64,000 bases of DNA, taken from contig OZ231127.1 in NCBI GenBank assembly GCA_965153355.1, positions 29,388,001-29,452,000 of the forward strand. The letters run 5' to 3'. Below, in pieces: positions 37,043 through 48,616 of this stretch. Every line of letters begins with the position of its first letter. The stretch's first letter is position 1. The DNA is from Flaccisagitta enflata. Lineage: Eukaryota > Chaetognatha > Sagittoidea > Aphragmophora. The notes beneath the pieces were generated by a model. That model was not told the DNA's origin and made no database searches. It saw only the letters and a list, made by a program, of their open reading frames with translations. A program made the translations under genes and the position numbers.

Positions 37043-37659
37043 GAGGCCGGTGATATATCTGTCTTTTACAGTTTACTTTCAACTGGCACCTGAATTTCTT
37101 TCCATCTTTCATCCTTTGTGTCTGAATCTGTGTTTCGCCATATCCGTCTTCCTGATGTTAACGCTTTGTGCCAATACCTAGAAGAAGAAAAAAACTCAAT
37201 TTTTCATTGTCATTGTCGTTGTAATCGATGTTGTCATCATCGTCTTTGTCATTGTCATCATAGATTCATCATCATCATCATCCTGATCATGACAGGCACT
37301 CCACAAGCTTGTCAAGCTCTATTCAACATGGTTGAACTGTTAATTTTTGTTTCATCATCATCGTCGTCGTCATTGTCATCATCATCCAAACTGTACCGAG
37401 CCGGACACTGGTTCACTTCAGCTGTGATAGGACGGCGAGCATATGATTCCACAATCAGTGTTTCGCCTCATTTTTTTCAACTTTAGTTGAATAATAACGA
37501 TGCCAAAAATATTCTAAAGAGATAAATTGTCTCCGGAAACACACTGTGTGTATGTCTTTGACATTTGCTGACCTCAAAAGAACCTTAAAATCAACAATTC
37601 ACATAAGCAAAGCAAAGAAAAAAGGGTTTTTAATAAGATTTTGCTTACACTTTTTATCC

Positions 37660-37828
37660 AATAGCTGCTGTCAAAATTATAAGACTCACAAATGCATAGA
37701 AATTTTGCATTTGCAAAAATATAGCCGCCTCCATAATCAATTTTGGAAGGCGGCTATGTTCTTCATTTTTGCAATTTTTCATTTTCTATGCAAAGTTATA
37801 ATTTTGACAAGCCACCTGTCAGTGAACA
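37660..37828. mobile_element. Small foldback element
   Basis: Inverted arms gtcaaaattataagactcac ... atagccgcct and aggcggctat ... aagttataattttgac around a 15-bp loop. Confidence 0.75.
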
Positions 37829-38182
37829 AATATGAAATTTTGAAAAAAATTTGAGTGATTAGATTTAGTTAATGGTATCAATACTTGCTCTTTCGTCCAA
37901 TTCTAATGCAAATTTTACAATCAAATATTTATCATGATATACTACAATGATTTTTTTAATGTTTTTTTTTCCATTTTTATTCTCATGAAATTTTCTATTT
38001 TGACCCCTGTTGACACATTAAATCTTGCCTTCAGATGCTCGCCGTCATAGCCAATTGGCGGAAAGTCCGCTTCCGTAGCTTATGTTTCGCGTCCAATGCC
38101 TTCTTTTTCTGGTATTGATGCGAGATGAGCCTAACACTGCAGTTGCCTATTAAAAGAACAATTATATTATCGATGAGGGAGG

Positions 38183-38558
<376 letters not shown>

Positions 38559-39226
38559 GACATTGTTTGTTTGTTCAATTGTTTGCTCAAGTGTTCGTTT
38601 GTTTGTCTGTCTATCCATAGATTCGTTCAAGCCTTCGTAGTATTAATCGACAATGCATGTCAGTTATCCTCACATTTTTGCGTAAAGAACCTGTTTGAGA
38701 CGTGGATGTGCGAAAGTTAAGGTGATTGTTTCGAGCAACAGAAACCAACTTCGCGTATTGCATAAAAAGAAAAAGAATGAAAAAAAAATGAAATAAATTC
38801 TGGATTGGCTCTTGAATATCCAATCGTAGTTTCTTCTCAGCATCAAGAATTTCTATAACAACTTTCTTTGCAGGGTTAGCAGCTTAGAACTTACATCATA
38901 TTTGATAGTGACAGGGGCACTCATCAGTTCTTACTCACTGAATCGGGTAACATTAAGGTCACCCGTGAAAAGCTCTAGTCAAAAATATTTCTACTCAGCT
39001 TGAAGTGGCAAACATAATTAAATAATAAAATTGTTTTGTTAATTACATGTCCACTTCATATTAATATACATGTGATGGTAAACACAAAAAAAATCTAAAA
39101 AAAAATTGACCAGTTTTTTCTGTACTACAGCAACAGCAACAGCAACAGCGCATGTCATGGTTAAATTCTACATGTTTTAGTGTCCCTAGATCATTCACTA
39201 AAAGAAGCATTTTTCATTGCGCTTAA

Positions 39227-41055
39227 GGGTTGATGATGAATTAGTGGTTGTAAGTCTAAAATAAACTTTTAGGGTCATCTTCTTTCAAAGATATCTCTAC
39301 TTCAAGAAAAGCTAGATAAGTTTTTAAAAAAAGCAAATTAATCTTCATTGAAAAATCTACAAGATGAGCCCAATCTGGTTTCTCTAGCTCAAACCGTTTA
39401 GAAATGGCAAGCAAAAGAGTGAAAACAGTCAATTTTAAAATGAATGATGAAATGCATAATATTACTTTTTCTGCAGTTTGTTTTTCAATAGTGATTAAAC
39501 TTATGGCCCAGTCTCTCTCTCTTGGATTGTTTTCCCATGATTTGAAGTTATTTACAGTGTCCTGATTATCTAAAGGGGAAAAATTTTGCTTCCAGCTCTC
39601 TATCCCTGCTCAATTTTGAATCGTCAGAAAAGGATAATTATTTTGATCTTTGTTATTGTTTTTTTTACTTTGAGCTAAAAATCTGAGTTTGGCCTCATTT
39701 GTGGGTTAATTTGGAGCACACTAATAAAAATTCTTTAAGTAGATGTGTGTTTTTAGGGGCCAAGCAGGGTTTTCAATAGTGGGGACCAATATATACTGGG
39801 AACCAATATAGCCCTGATGGTGAAAATGGCTAAACTGATAAGATTTTTCTTCTCCAACCAATAGAAACCACATATTTTGTTAAATTGTTATTATCTCACA
39901 TGAATAAAGTAGTTGAGTACACCAAGTAAGCGGACTAAGGAGTTCAAAGAGCCTAAAAATACCAAAAAGATTTGTCAGAAGATTTAGGTGGGCAAATCCT
40001 GCTACTCAGTAAAATAGAAGAATGTAAAAGTCTGTTATGGGGCTGATTTAAGACTTGAGGCCTGAGGTGGCTAATTTGAGGTCTGGATGGGCTAATTTGA
40101 GGCCATAAAGGGCTCAAGTAAGTCATTTCAGGCCTCAAATCAGCTATTTAGACATCAAATTAACCCTCTCAGACTTCAATTCAGCCCTCTTAAACCTCAA
40201 ATCAGCTCCCTTCACGCCTCAAATCAACCCTCTCAGGCTTCATATTGGCCTAATTGGCCTTAAATCAGATTTCTAGTGAATCGCATCAACTCTCTCAGGC
40301 AATACAAAAAAAAGTCTCCCTGTGTTCTACAGGACTTTGTTCCCTTCGGTGCCGCTGCCCTGCTTCCTTTATGGGCAGCGGCCCCAAAGGGCCGATGTCC
40401 TGTAGGACACAGGGGGGAATTTCGAGACGTCCGTCCGTCCTTCCGTCCGTCCGTCCGTCCGTCCGTCCGTCCGTCCGTCCGTCCGTCCGTCCGTCCGCCC
40501 GTCCATCCGTCCGTCCCCCCCCCTTGGCCATCGGGGGCCTCAATTTTGCTCTTTTAGGCCTGATTTTGGCCCTCTGAGCCATCAGAATAGGCTGTATAGC
40601 CCTTTCAGACCTCAATTTAGCCCTGGAGACCTTAAATCAGCTCTCCAGACATCATATCTGCCCTCCAGACCTCAAATTAGCCCTCCATACCCCTAATCCA
40701 CCCTCAGATAATCAGGACACTGTTAATAACTTCAAATCATGGGAAAACAATCTTAGAGACAGAGACTGGGCCATAAGTTTAATCACTATTGAAAAACGAA
40801 CTGCAGAAAAAGTAATATTATGCATTTCATCATTCATTTTAAAATTGACTGTTTTCACTCTTTTGCTTTCCATTTCTAAATGGTTTGAGCGACAGAAACC
40901 AGATTGGGCTCATCTTGTAGATTTTTCGATAAAGATTAAGTTGTTTTTTTTTAAAACTTTTCTAGCTTTTCTTGAAGTAGAGATATCTTTGAAAGAACAT
41001 GACCCTAAAAGTTTATTTTAGACTTACAACCACTAATTTATCATCAACCCTTAAA
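39227..41055. mobile_element. Long inverted repeat, about 340-bp arms, with internal GGCC-array element
   Basis: Arms about 39227-39570 and 40718-41052. Matching blocks: GGGTTGATGATGAATTAGTGG with its inverse, and AGATGAGCCCAATCTGGTTTC with its inverse. The about 1.1 kb between them includes AT-rich sequence and the C-type array. Confidence 0.85.
40040..40715. mobile_element. GGCC-array element C-type with central hairpin
   Basis: Roughly 20-bp units on both sides of a large hairpin (about 40315-40430): ctgtgttctacaggac...gccgctgccc, then tgggcagcggcccc...gtcctgtaggacacag. A pure (CCGT)n block follows at 40433-40497. Confidence 0.8.
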
Positions 41056-41058
41056 AAG

Positions 41059-41205
41059 TGATATAAACAAAATCTCAGCATGAGAAAAAAATTGCCGCCA
41101 TGTTTTTCTAAGTCCTAATACATCATAAAACACTAAAAACATGGTCTGATTGGTGGACATTGATGCCCAACTTTATAGGGGTATCGGGGACAGTGTGTGG
41201 TAACA
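41059..41205. mobile_element. Dispersed repeat, inverted copy 2 of the 31.7-kb repeat
   Basis: Inverse of 31686-31860; shared block aactttataggggtatcggggacagtgtg. Lies immediately outside the 39.2-41.05-kb inverted repeat. Confidence 0.75.
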
Positions 41206-41578
41206 TGCAATGGTGTTTGCATGTCAAAGCTCAGATCAATAGTAAAGAAAAGGTGAGGGGAAAAAAATATTGAAATAAAACCCATTTTTAATCAAGATCA
41301 ATTTTTCCTCATTTCTGTAGAAAAGAGTTGTTTTTATCTGCTTGAAATTGCTTTACATTTCAACAAAAACTCTAGGATTTATTTTCAATGACAGATGTTA
41401 ACTTATGTATTATCTATTTGCTGCAGATTCTGAGAATAAAACAGCACCTTAAAAAAAAAATGAATAACCATTTTACTTGAAAAATGGATGTTCTTTTGAT
41501 ACTTTGTTTTCCCCTCACCTTTTCTATATTATGAGCTGAGCTTTGACATGCAAAAACTGTCACATGTTACCAATATTC
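41202..41578. mobile_element. Foldback element with about 65-bp arms
   Basis: Left arm ggtaacatgcaatggtg ... tttgcatgtcaaagctcag ... aaaaggtgaggggaaaa; right arm is its inverse (ttttcccctcaccttttc ... gctttgacatgcaaa ... catgttacc). Confidence 0.8.
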
Positions 41579-41689
41579 ATTGAAAACTTCATGATTTTTT
41601 TCCTAGTGGTTTAAGAGTCTGATCCAAAGACCGATCCACAGTCCGATCCACAGTCCGATCCGAAGACGGTGTTTTGCTGTTTGGCAACC

Positions 41690-41960
41690 TGTTGATACCT
41701 ATATTCTGGCCTCATCAGACCCAGATCCTTAGAGACTCAGATCCTGAACTCTGAGACCCAGATCTTGGTCTCTGAGACCCAGAACCTTGTTTCTGGCACC
41801 AAGATTACCGCCCTCGAGTCCCAGATTCTGGCCTTTGAGGCCCACATCCTAGACTCATGAGACCCAGATCTTGGCCTCCTGGACCCACGTCCTGACCTCC
41901 GGGGCCCACTTCCTAACAGCCACGGCCTGCGTCTTGACTTCTAGGACCCTCATACTAACC
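41690..41960. repeat. Degenerate AGACCCAGATCCTGGCCTC satellite
   Basis: Loose 19-21-bp units (gagacccagatcttggcctc), a diverged relative of the GGCC arrays without recognisable ends. Confidence 0.65.
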
Positions 41961-42004
41961 AGTATTGATATTAGCCACTGGTTTATCACTGATTCATAAT
42001 ATTC

Positions 42005-42180
42005 TTTTCAATATTTTTTTTTGGCAATTCAAAAGTGGGTGTTAGCGATGGTTGCAGCTCATTCTCTATCCCCAGTCAATTTATGTGCATTTTTTTTGTA
42101 ATGTGTCACAGTTTTTTCATGTATCTGAGGCATGATAAGCACTGTGAGTGTAAATGACTCAACGTAAAGTGTGTGGCAAG
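42005..42180. mobile_element. Dispersed repeat, inverted copy 2 of the 30.2-kb repeat
   Basis: Inverse of 30215-30420; shares tgttagcgatggttgcagctcattctc and the tttttcatgtatctgaggcatg block. Confidence 0.7.
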
Positions 42181-42559
42181 ATATATGACATAGAAAAATC
42201 CTCAATTTGTTTCCCAAAGTGACAAGCTATCTTTAAATTGCTTTTATTTCTAAACACTTTGAGCTACTGGGATGGAATTGGACTAAAATAAAAAAATTTC
42301 TGAAGCTGTTTCCAGATCTCACCCATTTTTCCTACTTATCTTTGACCAAAGTAGGGTTATTCGTCTTTATAGGTGAACAAAGACTTATGCTCTAGGTAGT
42401 AAATCACAGTTTTCTTTTGTAGTTAAAAATTTTTTATCACTTAGTCTAAAGGCACTAAACCCTAATTCAAACGATCTGAAATTTTCTGCAATGTCTAGCA
42501 TTCCCCTCGAACCCCACCGTAAAGAAAAATCTTCAAACCTCCATTCAAAGGGCTTGTCC

Positions 42560-42650
42560 GAGGGAGGCTCAAACCCGCTACCCAGTAGATGACAAGCACT
42601 ACCCAATAGATGACAAGCAGGCTCTCTACCACTGTGCTTTCTCCCCCCCC
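42560..42650 (-). other. tRNA-like sequence with a 21-bp internal duplication (tRNA pseudogene or SINE head)
   Basis: On the minus strand, an A-box-like GCACAGTGGTAGAGAGCCTG is followed by a B-box-like GCGGGTTTGAGCCTCCC. Between them a 21-bp unit (CTACCCAGTAGATGACAAGCA on the + strand) is duplicated at 42578-42598 and 42599-42619. Removing one unit leaves about 70 nt, a normal tRNA size. No terminal CCA or clear acceptor-stem pairing was established. It could be the head of a SINE whose body continues to lower coordinates. Confidence 0.5.
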
Positions 42651-42946
42651 CTCCTCCAATAAATCACTATCATTTTTCGATTTTATTAACATCTATTCGA
42701 CAATTGTTGCAACTAGGACAACAGTAATAGTCGCATGTCAGTGGGTTGGAGCTGTAAAAGATTCCAGGGACCTACAAATGGACCAATCGATCAATCGCAA
42801 TTGACTTACCAATAAATAACTTGAACTTGAAGAGTCACGTAGCACGCAACTAAAAGCTAATGACTGAGCGATGAGCCGTGGATTGATTATTTAGTCTATA
42901 TATCATATCTCATTCTCCCATTTTCCTGTGAAATCCCAATTTACAG

Positions 42947-43326
42947 GTTATGGCGACCTTTGGCATTCAGATGGTAGTCTGCCACAGTGGCTTTTGTACG
43001 AGCTCAGAGAACCCAGAAAAGTCTGCAAAATTTCTTTTCGTCCCCGTCCAGAGGGAAATCTCGCAGCATTGGATTGTCCCACAGATTACACGTTTGAAGG
43101 ATCCAATTCAAAACAATTCAACACATCAAGCGTCTTACTTTTAAACATCACCAATCACCCAGCTTGTATCCCTGGCGAGGTGGTTACACAACCATTCAAA
43201 AACGAGAAATCTTTCAAGTATTACAGATTGAATATCATAGATGTGCCTGGCAGACCAACCTATACACAAAAATTTGCCGTTATTTCAGATGTTAGGTTCT
43301 ATGGCCAAGAAAATGATTGTTTGTGA
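42947..43326 (+). CDS. F5/8 type C (discoidin) domain, terminal exon of the XKR-SRCR gene
   Basis: Acceptor aatttacag, entered in phase 1, which is exactly the phase left by 25753-27681 (Gly codon across the junction). Stop TGA at 43324-43326. It reads GYGDLWHSDGSLPQWLLYEL, then KVCKISFRPRPEGN, and later KSFKYYRLNIID and ISDVRFYGQENDC. The W...QWLLYEL, KYYRLNI and VRFYG blocks correspond to the conserved W, QW-x-x-x-D/E-L, Y-x-R-L and R-x-E/Y-x-G positions of F5/8C domains. Placed after the last membrane helix and the SRCR-like domain, it should be extracellular. Members such as MFG-E8 and factor V/VIII C domains bind phosphatidylserine; binding here is inference. With the upstream exon it gives 769 residues plus the missing N-terminus. 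Confidence 0.78.
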
Positions 43327-43729
43327 TCTTACTTGGGAGGCTCAGCATAGAGCATTCCTCAAGAACTCGCGTCTCGTGTCAGTATAATCAGAGACAGTGA
43401 AATTTTTTGAAAGAAAAATCCAGCATTTTCCCCCAGTTTGGCATCAATGTTGGTACAATTTTGGTACCACAAATACTTTTCTGAGGCAAATTGTTTCTAG
43501 AGACACTTGGTATGACAAGTGGAACAATATCCCTCACTATACCCAACTTGAAAAATATAGAAGAGGGCCTTGTGAGCACTCACTGACTAGTTATTACCAT
43601 TTACGCACATCACTCCGAGTCTTACCCCTAACCAAATAGATAAGGGCAAATGATTGTTACCTGTTTGTATGTACATCTTAGTCATAAGCTGACTTAAAAA
43701 GTATCTTTTAATATGCAATTCTAATGAAA

Positions 43730-43842
43730 CAAGTGACGCGGGTCACAATATTGTTGTGGACGGGTGCGCATGAGTAGTCGACCCCCATGCTCACCCAACA
43801 CCCCACCCCACACCCTTTCCATCACAGACACATACACAAGTC
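43730..43842 (-). mobile_element. HINE-like element fragment, subfamily B2 (3' half)
   Basis: aacaagtgacgcgggtcaca, attgttgtggacgggtg and a C/A-rich body; the 5' half is absent. Confidence 0.65.
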
Positions 43843-43861
43843 ATCCAAGGATCGCACATTA

Positions 43862-44189
43862 GCCTAACAACAAAAAATGCGATGTCATAGAAAAGTTCTC
43901 TATCAGAGGGATATGGCCCAAAATCATGTTTACAGATGATCTATGAAAAAAATCTAAACCTGGAACCCCTATAAATTGGCGCCGCCACCCACCCCCTTTC
44001 CAATGATAAATGACAGGCCAAAATCCTCCCTATACATTTTCAATGGGAAATGAGGGGGGGTGGCGGCGGTAATTTCCAGAGGTCCCATGACCAAATTTTT
44101 GTTGTGGTTTATCTTTGTACATGATTTTGAGTCATATCCCCCTGATAGAGAACTTTCCTATGACTTTTCATAAACTCTTGTTATGCTAT
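43862..44189. mobile_element. hAT-like foldback MITE with 8-bp target duplication
   Basis: Ends TAGCCTAACAA and TTGTTATGCTA, flanked on both sides by TCGCACAT. The arms are about 130 bp each (AAGTTCTCTATCAGAGGGATATG with its inverse; GGTGGCGGCG with CGCCGCCACC). It is inserted into the GGCC-array leader ccaaggatcgcacatggtcagcgg, whose unoccupied form is seen at 33818-33841. Confidence 0.8.
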
Positions 44190-44655
44190 CGCACATGGTC
44201 AGCGGTACCCGATGCCCTGCTTGGAGTTATTAGCTGAAGAATAAGAGTGAGAGCAGGGCAGCGGCCCCAAAGAGCTGATGTCCTGTAGGACACAGGGTGA
44301 ATTTCCAGATGTCCTGAGAGGGCATATTTGAGGCCTTGATAGCAACATTCCATATTATTCAATAGGAATTTTGTATTTTTTCAATTTCTTGTCAATTTAT
44401 CATGTTATTCAATGGGAATTTTACATTTTTCTCAATTTTCATTAATTTTCTATGTTATTCAACAGGAATCATGCAATTTTTCACTTTTTTGTAAATTTTC
44501 TATGTTATTCAATGGGCAGCTTGTATTTTGTCAATTTCCCATGTTATTCAATGGGAATTTGAGGCTTGAGAAGTTTCGGGGGGGGGGATGTACGGATGTA
44601 CGGACGTACGGACGTACGAACGTCTGGAAATTCACCCCTGTGTCCTACAGGTAAT
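44190..44655. mobile_element. GGCC-array superfamily element, C-type with TTATTCAATGGGAA body
   Basis: Leader tcgcacatggtcagcggtac; inverted ends CCTGTAGGACACAGGGTGAA and TTCACCCCTGTGTCCTACAGG, about 32 bp each. Internal units of tatgttattcaatgggaattt type replace the usual GGCC units. Confidence 0.8.
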
Positions 44656-44833
44656 CTGCGCAACAAATCGATTTGTATCGGACTGACTGACGATTTTCGA
44701 CCCTGAACTTGTACTTCGAGATAGGGGATAGAATATCGGGACAAGGCGAGACACAATGGGCACAATCAGAGAAAGGAAAAGAAAGAAAAGAAGAATAAAA
44801 ATAGAGAGAAACACAATGGAAATAAGGAATCGG

Positions 44834-44837
<4 letters not shown>

Positions 44838-44883
<46 letters not shown>
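44838..44883. repeat. (GA)n microsatellite
   Basis: GA dinucleotides within purine-rich sequence. Confidence 0.95.
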
Positions 44884-44884
<1 letters not shown>

Positions 44885-45186
44885 GAGAGGAGGTGGAGGA
44901 GGAAAACGAAAAGCTTGGGGGAAGAGAGAGTTTTGCTTACAGTAGAAAAAAAGAAAGCATCTTTGCTTTATAATCAAGGTTAAATCTTAGGAATTAACAA
45001 AAAATGAAAGGAAATATTAAGCAATTGTTAATAACTTAGTAATTGATTAGTAAATCGAATCGAAAATTGGTACTAAACCATCTCTATTAATCGATATTAA
45101 GCTATCTCTTATTGTCTCTTTTGGAGACGAGAATTGCCTAGATCGAGCAGTAAATCGACTGGACGTTGACAGGCCTGGATCGTCAG

Positions 45187-46140
45187 TGCTTACCTACAGG
45201 ACATTGGCCCTTTGGGGCCACTGCCCAAAAAGCAATAAAACACTCATTTTCGGGCAGCGGCCCCAAAGGGGGCGAAGTTCTGTAGAACACAGGGGGACTT
45301 TCGTTTGTCCGCCCGTTCGTCCGTCTGTCCATTTGTTCGTCTGTCCCCCCATCAGGCCTCAAATCTGGCCTCTCAGGCTAGAAATCTGGCCTGTCAGCCC
45401 TCAAATTTGGCTTTTCAAGCCTCAAATCCAGCCTCTCAAATCTGGCCTGTTAGGCCTCATCTGGTCTGTCTGGCCTCAAATCCGGCCTGTCAGGCCCCAA
45501 ACCTGGCCTCGCAGGCCTTAAATTAGCCCTGTCAGACCTCAAATTAGGCCTCTCAGGCCATAAATCTGGCCTCAAGCCTAAAATCTTGCCTCTCAAATCT
45601 GGCCTGTCAGGCCTCAAATCTGGCCTGTCAGGCCTCAAATCCAGCCTGTCAGGCCTCAAATCCGGCCTGTCAGGCCTCAAATCCGGCCTGTCAGGCCTCA
45701 TGGCCTCAAACTTGGCCTTTCAGACCTCAAGGCCCAAATCCCAGCCTCGAGGACCAAATCCCAGCCTCGAGGACCAAATTCTAGCCTGGATGCTAAGATC
45801 CTAGCCCTGAGGCCCAAATCTCAGCCTCAAGGTCCAAATCCTGGCAAGAAAGGCCCAGGTCCTTACCTGGAGGCTGAGATTTGGAACTCAAGGCTGGGAT
45901 CTGGGCCTCCAGGCTAGGATTTGGGCCTTAAGGCTAAAATGTGGGCTTCGAGGTTGGAATTTGGGCCTTGAGGCTGGGATTTGGGCCTCAGGGCTGGGAT
46001 CTGAGGGGGGAGGGACGGAGGAGGAGGAGGAGAAGGAGAAAATTCCCCATATGTGTGAAAGCATAGGTCATCGACTCCTTCGGGGCCGCTGCCCTGCTTC
46101 CCCTTCAACTTCAAGCTGACCATCTAGCACTTTTGCGACT
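45187..46140. mobile_element. Composite GGCC-array element, C-type left half and D-type right half
   Basis: Left: ctacaggacattggcccttt ... gggcagcggccccaaagggg, a hairpin. Then 21-bp units ggcctgtcaggcctcaaatct, changing near 45725 to 20-bp D-type units (aggcccaaatcccagcctcg). The right end is D-type: ccccatatgtgtgaaagcat ... ctagcacttttgcgactatt. A fusion of the two types. Confidence 0.75.
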
Positions 46141-46142
46141 AT

Positions 46143-46258
46143 TTGAAACATGCCCACGGACCAATGGACCAACAGACCAACGGACCAACGGACCAACGGA
46201 CCAACAGACGGATGGACAAAGCGTCTTTTTGAGTTGCGTGTCTGCAACTAAAAAGACA
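46143..46258 (-). mobile_element. HINE-like element fragment, subfamily B (5' half)
   Basis: (GGACCAAC)n, then ggatggacaaagcg, gagttgcgtgtctgcaactaaaaag. The arms of the local hairpin are intact. Confidence 0.65.
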
Positions 46259-46924
46259 AGAACATCAAGGTTTTCATTGAAATCTTGCTTACGTTTATGA
46301 GTGAAACCCACCCAAGTGGGGCAAATGTGGTTTATAACACTACTTCAGGTCTTCAGCTATTCTTTAAGATATCCACTTACCCAATGTTTTGACCATGATT
46401 TTCACTTTTATTCTACATACACACACAGCCTATTACCTTATTTGCAAAGCTTTCTTAGTCAAAACTGTACATTAGTTTGCAAAAAAGTCCAATTATCTAA
46501 CATTTCATGTATCTTTGTAGTGAATAAATTGTGTTTATTTTCAGTGGATTCATGCACAGATTATAAATTTAGCAAAAAAGCACTCTGAAAAGTTTCTTTT
46601 ATTCCATTTTTATTATGGAAAATACGATCTTTGAGCCCGACAACAGGGACTACAGCTAAAGTCCCTGAAGTCCCTTGCCATACAGCTTGATCTCTGCCTC
46701 CACTCTCTCTTCTTCTATGTTTAAGCTTGGTGAACAAGGTCGGATACACGGTGTTATTAATTCTTAGACCTATCCCAAGCTCTATCAATTCTAACGGTAG
46801 AAAATTATGATAATGAATGAATGAATGAATGAATGAATGAAATAATCAATTGACAAATGACATGAAGGATAAACACTGAGTTGAGTTTTGCAGTGATTTC
46901 AAACATTTTCTGATATTTTCCATT

Positions 46925-46995
46925 TGAGCATAATGGACCAACCAACCAACCAACAAACAGAGCCTCTTATAGAGGTGCTATGGCCCACCTAAGAA
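46925..46995 (-). mobile_element. HINE-like element fragment, subfamily E (5' half)
   Basis: ggaccaaccaaccaacc, agagcctcttatagaggtgc, then tatggcccacctaag. Hairpin AGGTG/CACCT preserved. Confidence 0.6.
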
Positions 46996-47084
46996 TGATC
47001 AATGCTTACGACTTTTTTCCCCAAGGCGAAAGTCGCCATTATTGGTATGCCTGTATTTCTGTGTGTGCGTGTGTTTGTCCTTGT

Positions 47085-47221
47085 CGGTTTTTAGTTGCGG
47101 ACACACAATTCTATATGAGGCTTTGTCCATACGTCCGTCCGTTGGTCTGTCCGCCACGCTCGAGTTAAAAACGCAAAGAACGCACATTTATGATACTGCA
47201 GTTGTTATTGTGGGTGTGTGG

Positions 47222-47320
<99 letters not shown>

Positions 47321-47822
47321 GCAGGGGTTGTGGTGTCTTTGGGGTGTCCGAGGTGGTGATTTAAGTGGGATTTTGGGTGGTTGGGTGGTTGTTGCATCTG
47401 GCATATGTAAATAAACTACTGTGTAGGTGATTTAAGAGGTTGTGGTGTCTGAAGTGGTGACTTAGGTGGGATTATGGGTGGTTGGGTGGTTGTTGCCTCT
47501 GGCATATGTAAATAGACTACTGTGTAGGTGATTTAAGAGGTTGTGGTATCTTTGGGGTGTCAGAGGTGGTGATTTAGGTGGGTTTTGGGTGGTTGTTGCC
47601 ACTGGCATATGTAAAAAAACTACTATGTAGGTGATTTAAAGGGTTGTGGCGTCTTTAGGGTGTAAGAGGTGGTGATTTAGGTGGGATTTTGGATGGTTGG
47701 GTGGTTGTTGCCTCTGGCATATGTAATTAAACTACTGTGTGGGGTTGGGGTGAGGCTGGGGGTTGGATGCTCCTGCGTACCTGTCCGCAACAATATTGTG
47801 ACCCCGCGCCAATTGTTTTCTG
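47085..47822 (+). mobile_element. HINE-like element, subfamily B2, expanded by internal repeats
   Basis: tttttagttgcggacacaca start and end gtccgcaacaatattgtgac, then cgcgccaattgttt. Between them lie a (GT)n array (about 47226-47318) and four copies of a 100-112-bp unit containing ctggcatatgtaa (47397, 47500, 47602, 47714), which swell the element to over 700 bp. Confidence 0.75.
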
Positions 47823-47885
47823 TTATTTTTGTATTGGCAATAAGGCAGTTTTACTGTTCACAAGGCACACCTTAATCCAGAAACA

Positions 47886-48383
47886 ATAGTCGCAAAAGCG
47901 TTAGATGGTCAGCGGTACCCATACCCTGCTTAAGTAGGTTGGGGGTTGAAGTTGAGGGGGGAGCAGGGCAGCGGCCCCGAAGAGGTCGATGACCTGTGCT
48001 TTCATACACATGGAGAATTTTCTCCTCCTCCTCCTTCTCCTACTCCAGCGAACCCCCCCCCCCCTCCCCCAAGCCTCGAGGCCCATATCTCAGCCTCGAG
48101 GCCCATATCCCAGCCTTGAGGCCCAAATCCTAGTCTTGAGGCCCAAATCCTTGGAAGCTTGAATTTGAGCCCCGAGGTTGGAATTTGGGCCTTGAGGTTG
48201 GGATTTGAGCCTCAAAACTAGGATTTGGGCCTCAAGGCTGGGATATAGGCCTCTAGGCTGAGATATGGGCCTCGAGGCTTGGGGGAGGGGGGGTACGCTG
48301 AAGGAGGAGAAGAAGGAGGATGAGAAAATTCCCCATATGTGTGAAAGCATAGGTCATCGACCCCTTTGGGGCTGCTGCCCAAA
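47886..48383 (+). mobile_element. GGCC-array element D-type
   Basis: aatagtcgcaaaagcgttag leader, ggtcagcggtacccataccc, inverted ends of cgatgacctgtgctttcatac type, and mirror-image 20-bp arrays (aggcccatatcccagccttg, then its inverse). Confidence 0.85.
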
Positions 48384-48616
48384 AAGCATATTGGAGAAAA
48401 TACGGTATATCTGACGAGTGCGCCAATTCATTTTATGTAAATCTCACAATTATCTAAAGAAGAAACATTAAAATTTTGAAGAAAATCTAAAAAAAATATT
48501 TGAATCACTGGAGCATAGTGCATAGATCTACATTTATGGGATTAACTTAGCACACTTGACTAACCCGCCAATGTATAGCTGAGATCAATCCGTTGAAAAA
48601 AAAATCTTTTGACTTC

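Noticed and set aside
40254-40615. Overlapping frames rich in RPSVRPSV or DGRTDGRT
   Set aside because: Translations of the (CCGT)n microsatellite within a mobile element.
46301-46588. 95-codon frame MKPTQVGQMWFITLLQ...
   Set aside because: AT-rich intergenic sequence, no domain, no splice context, no similarity recognised.
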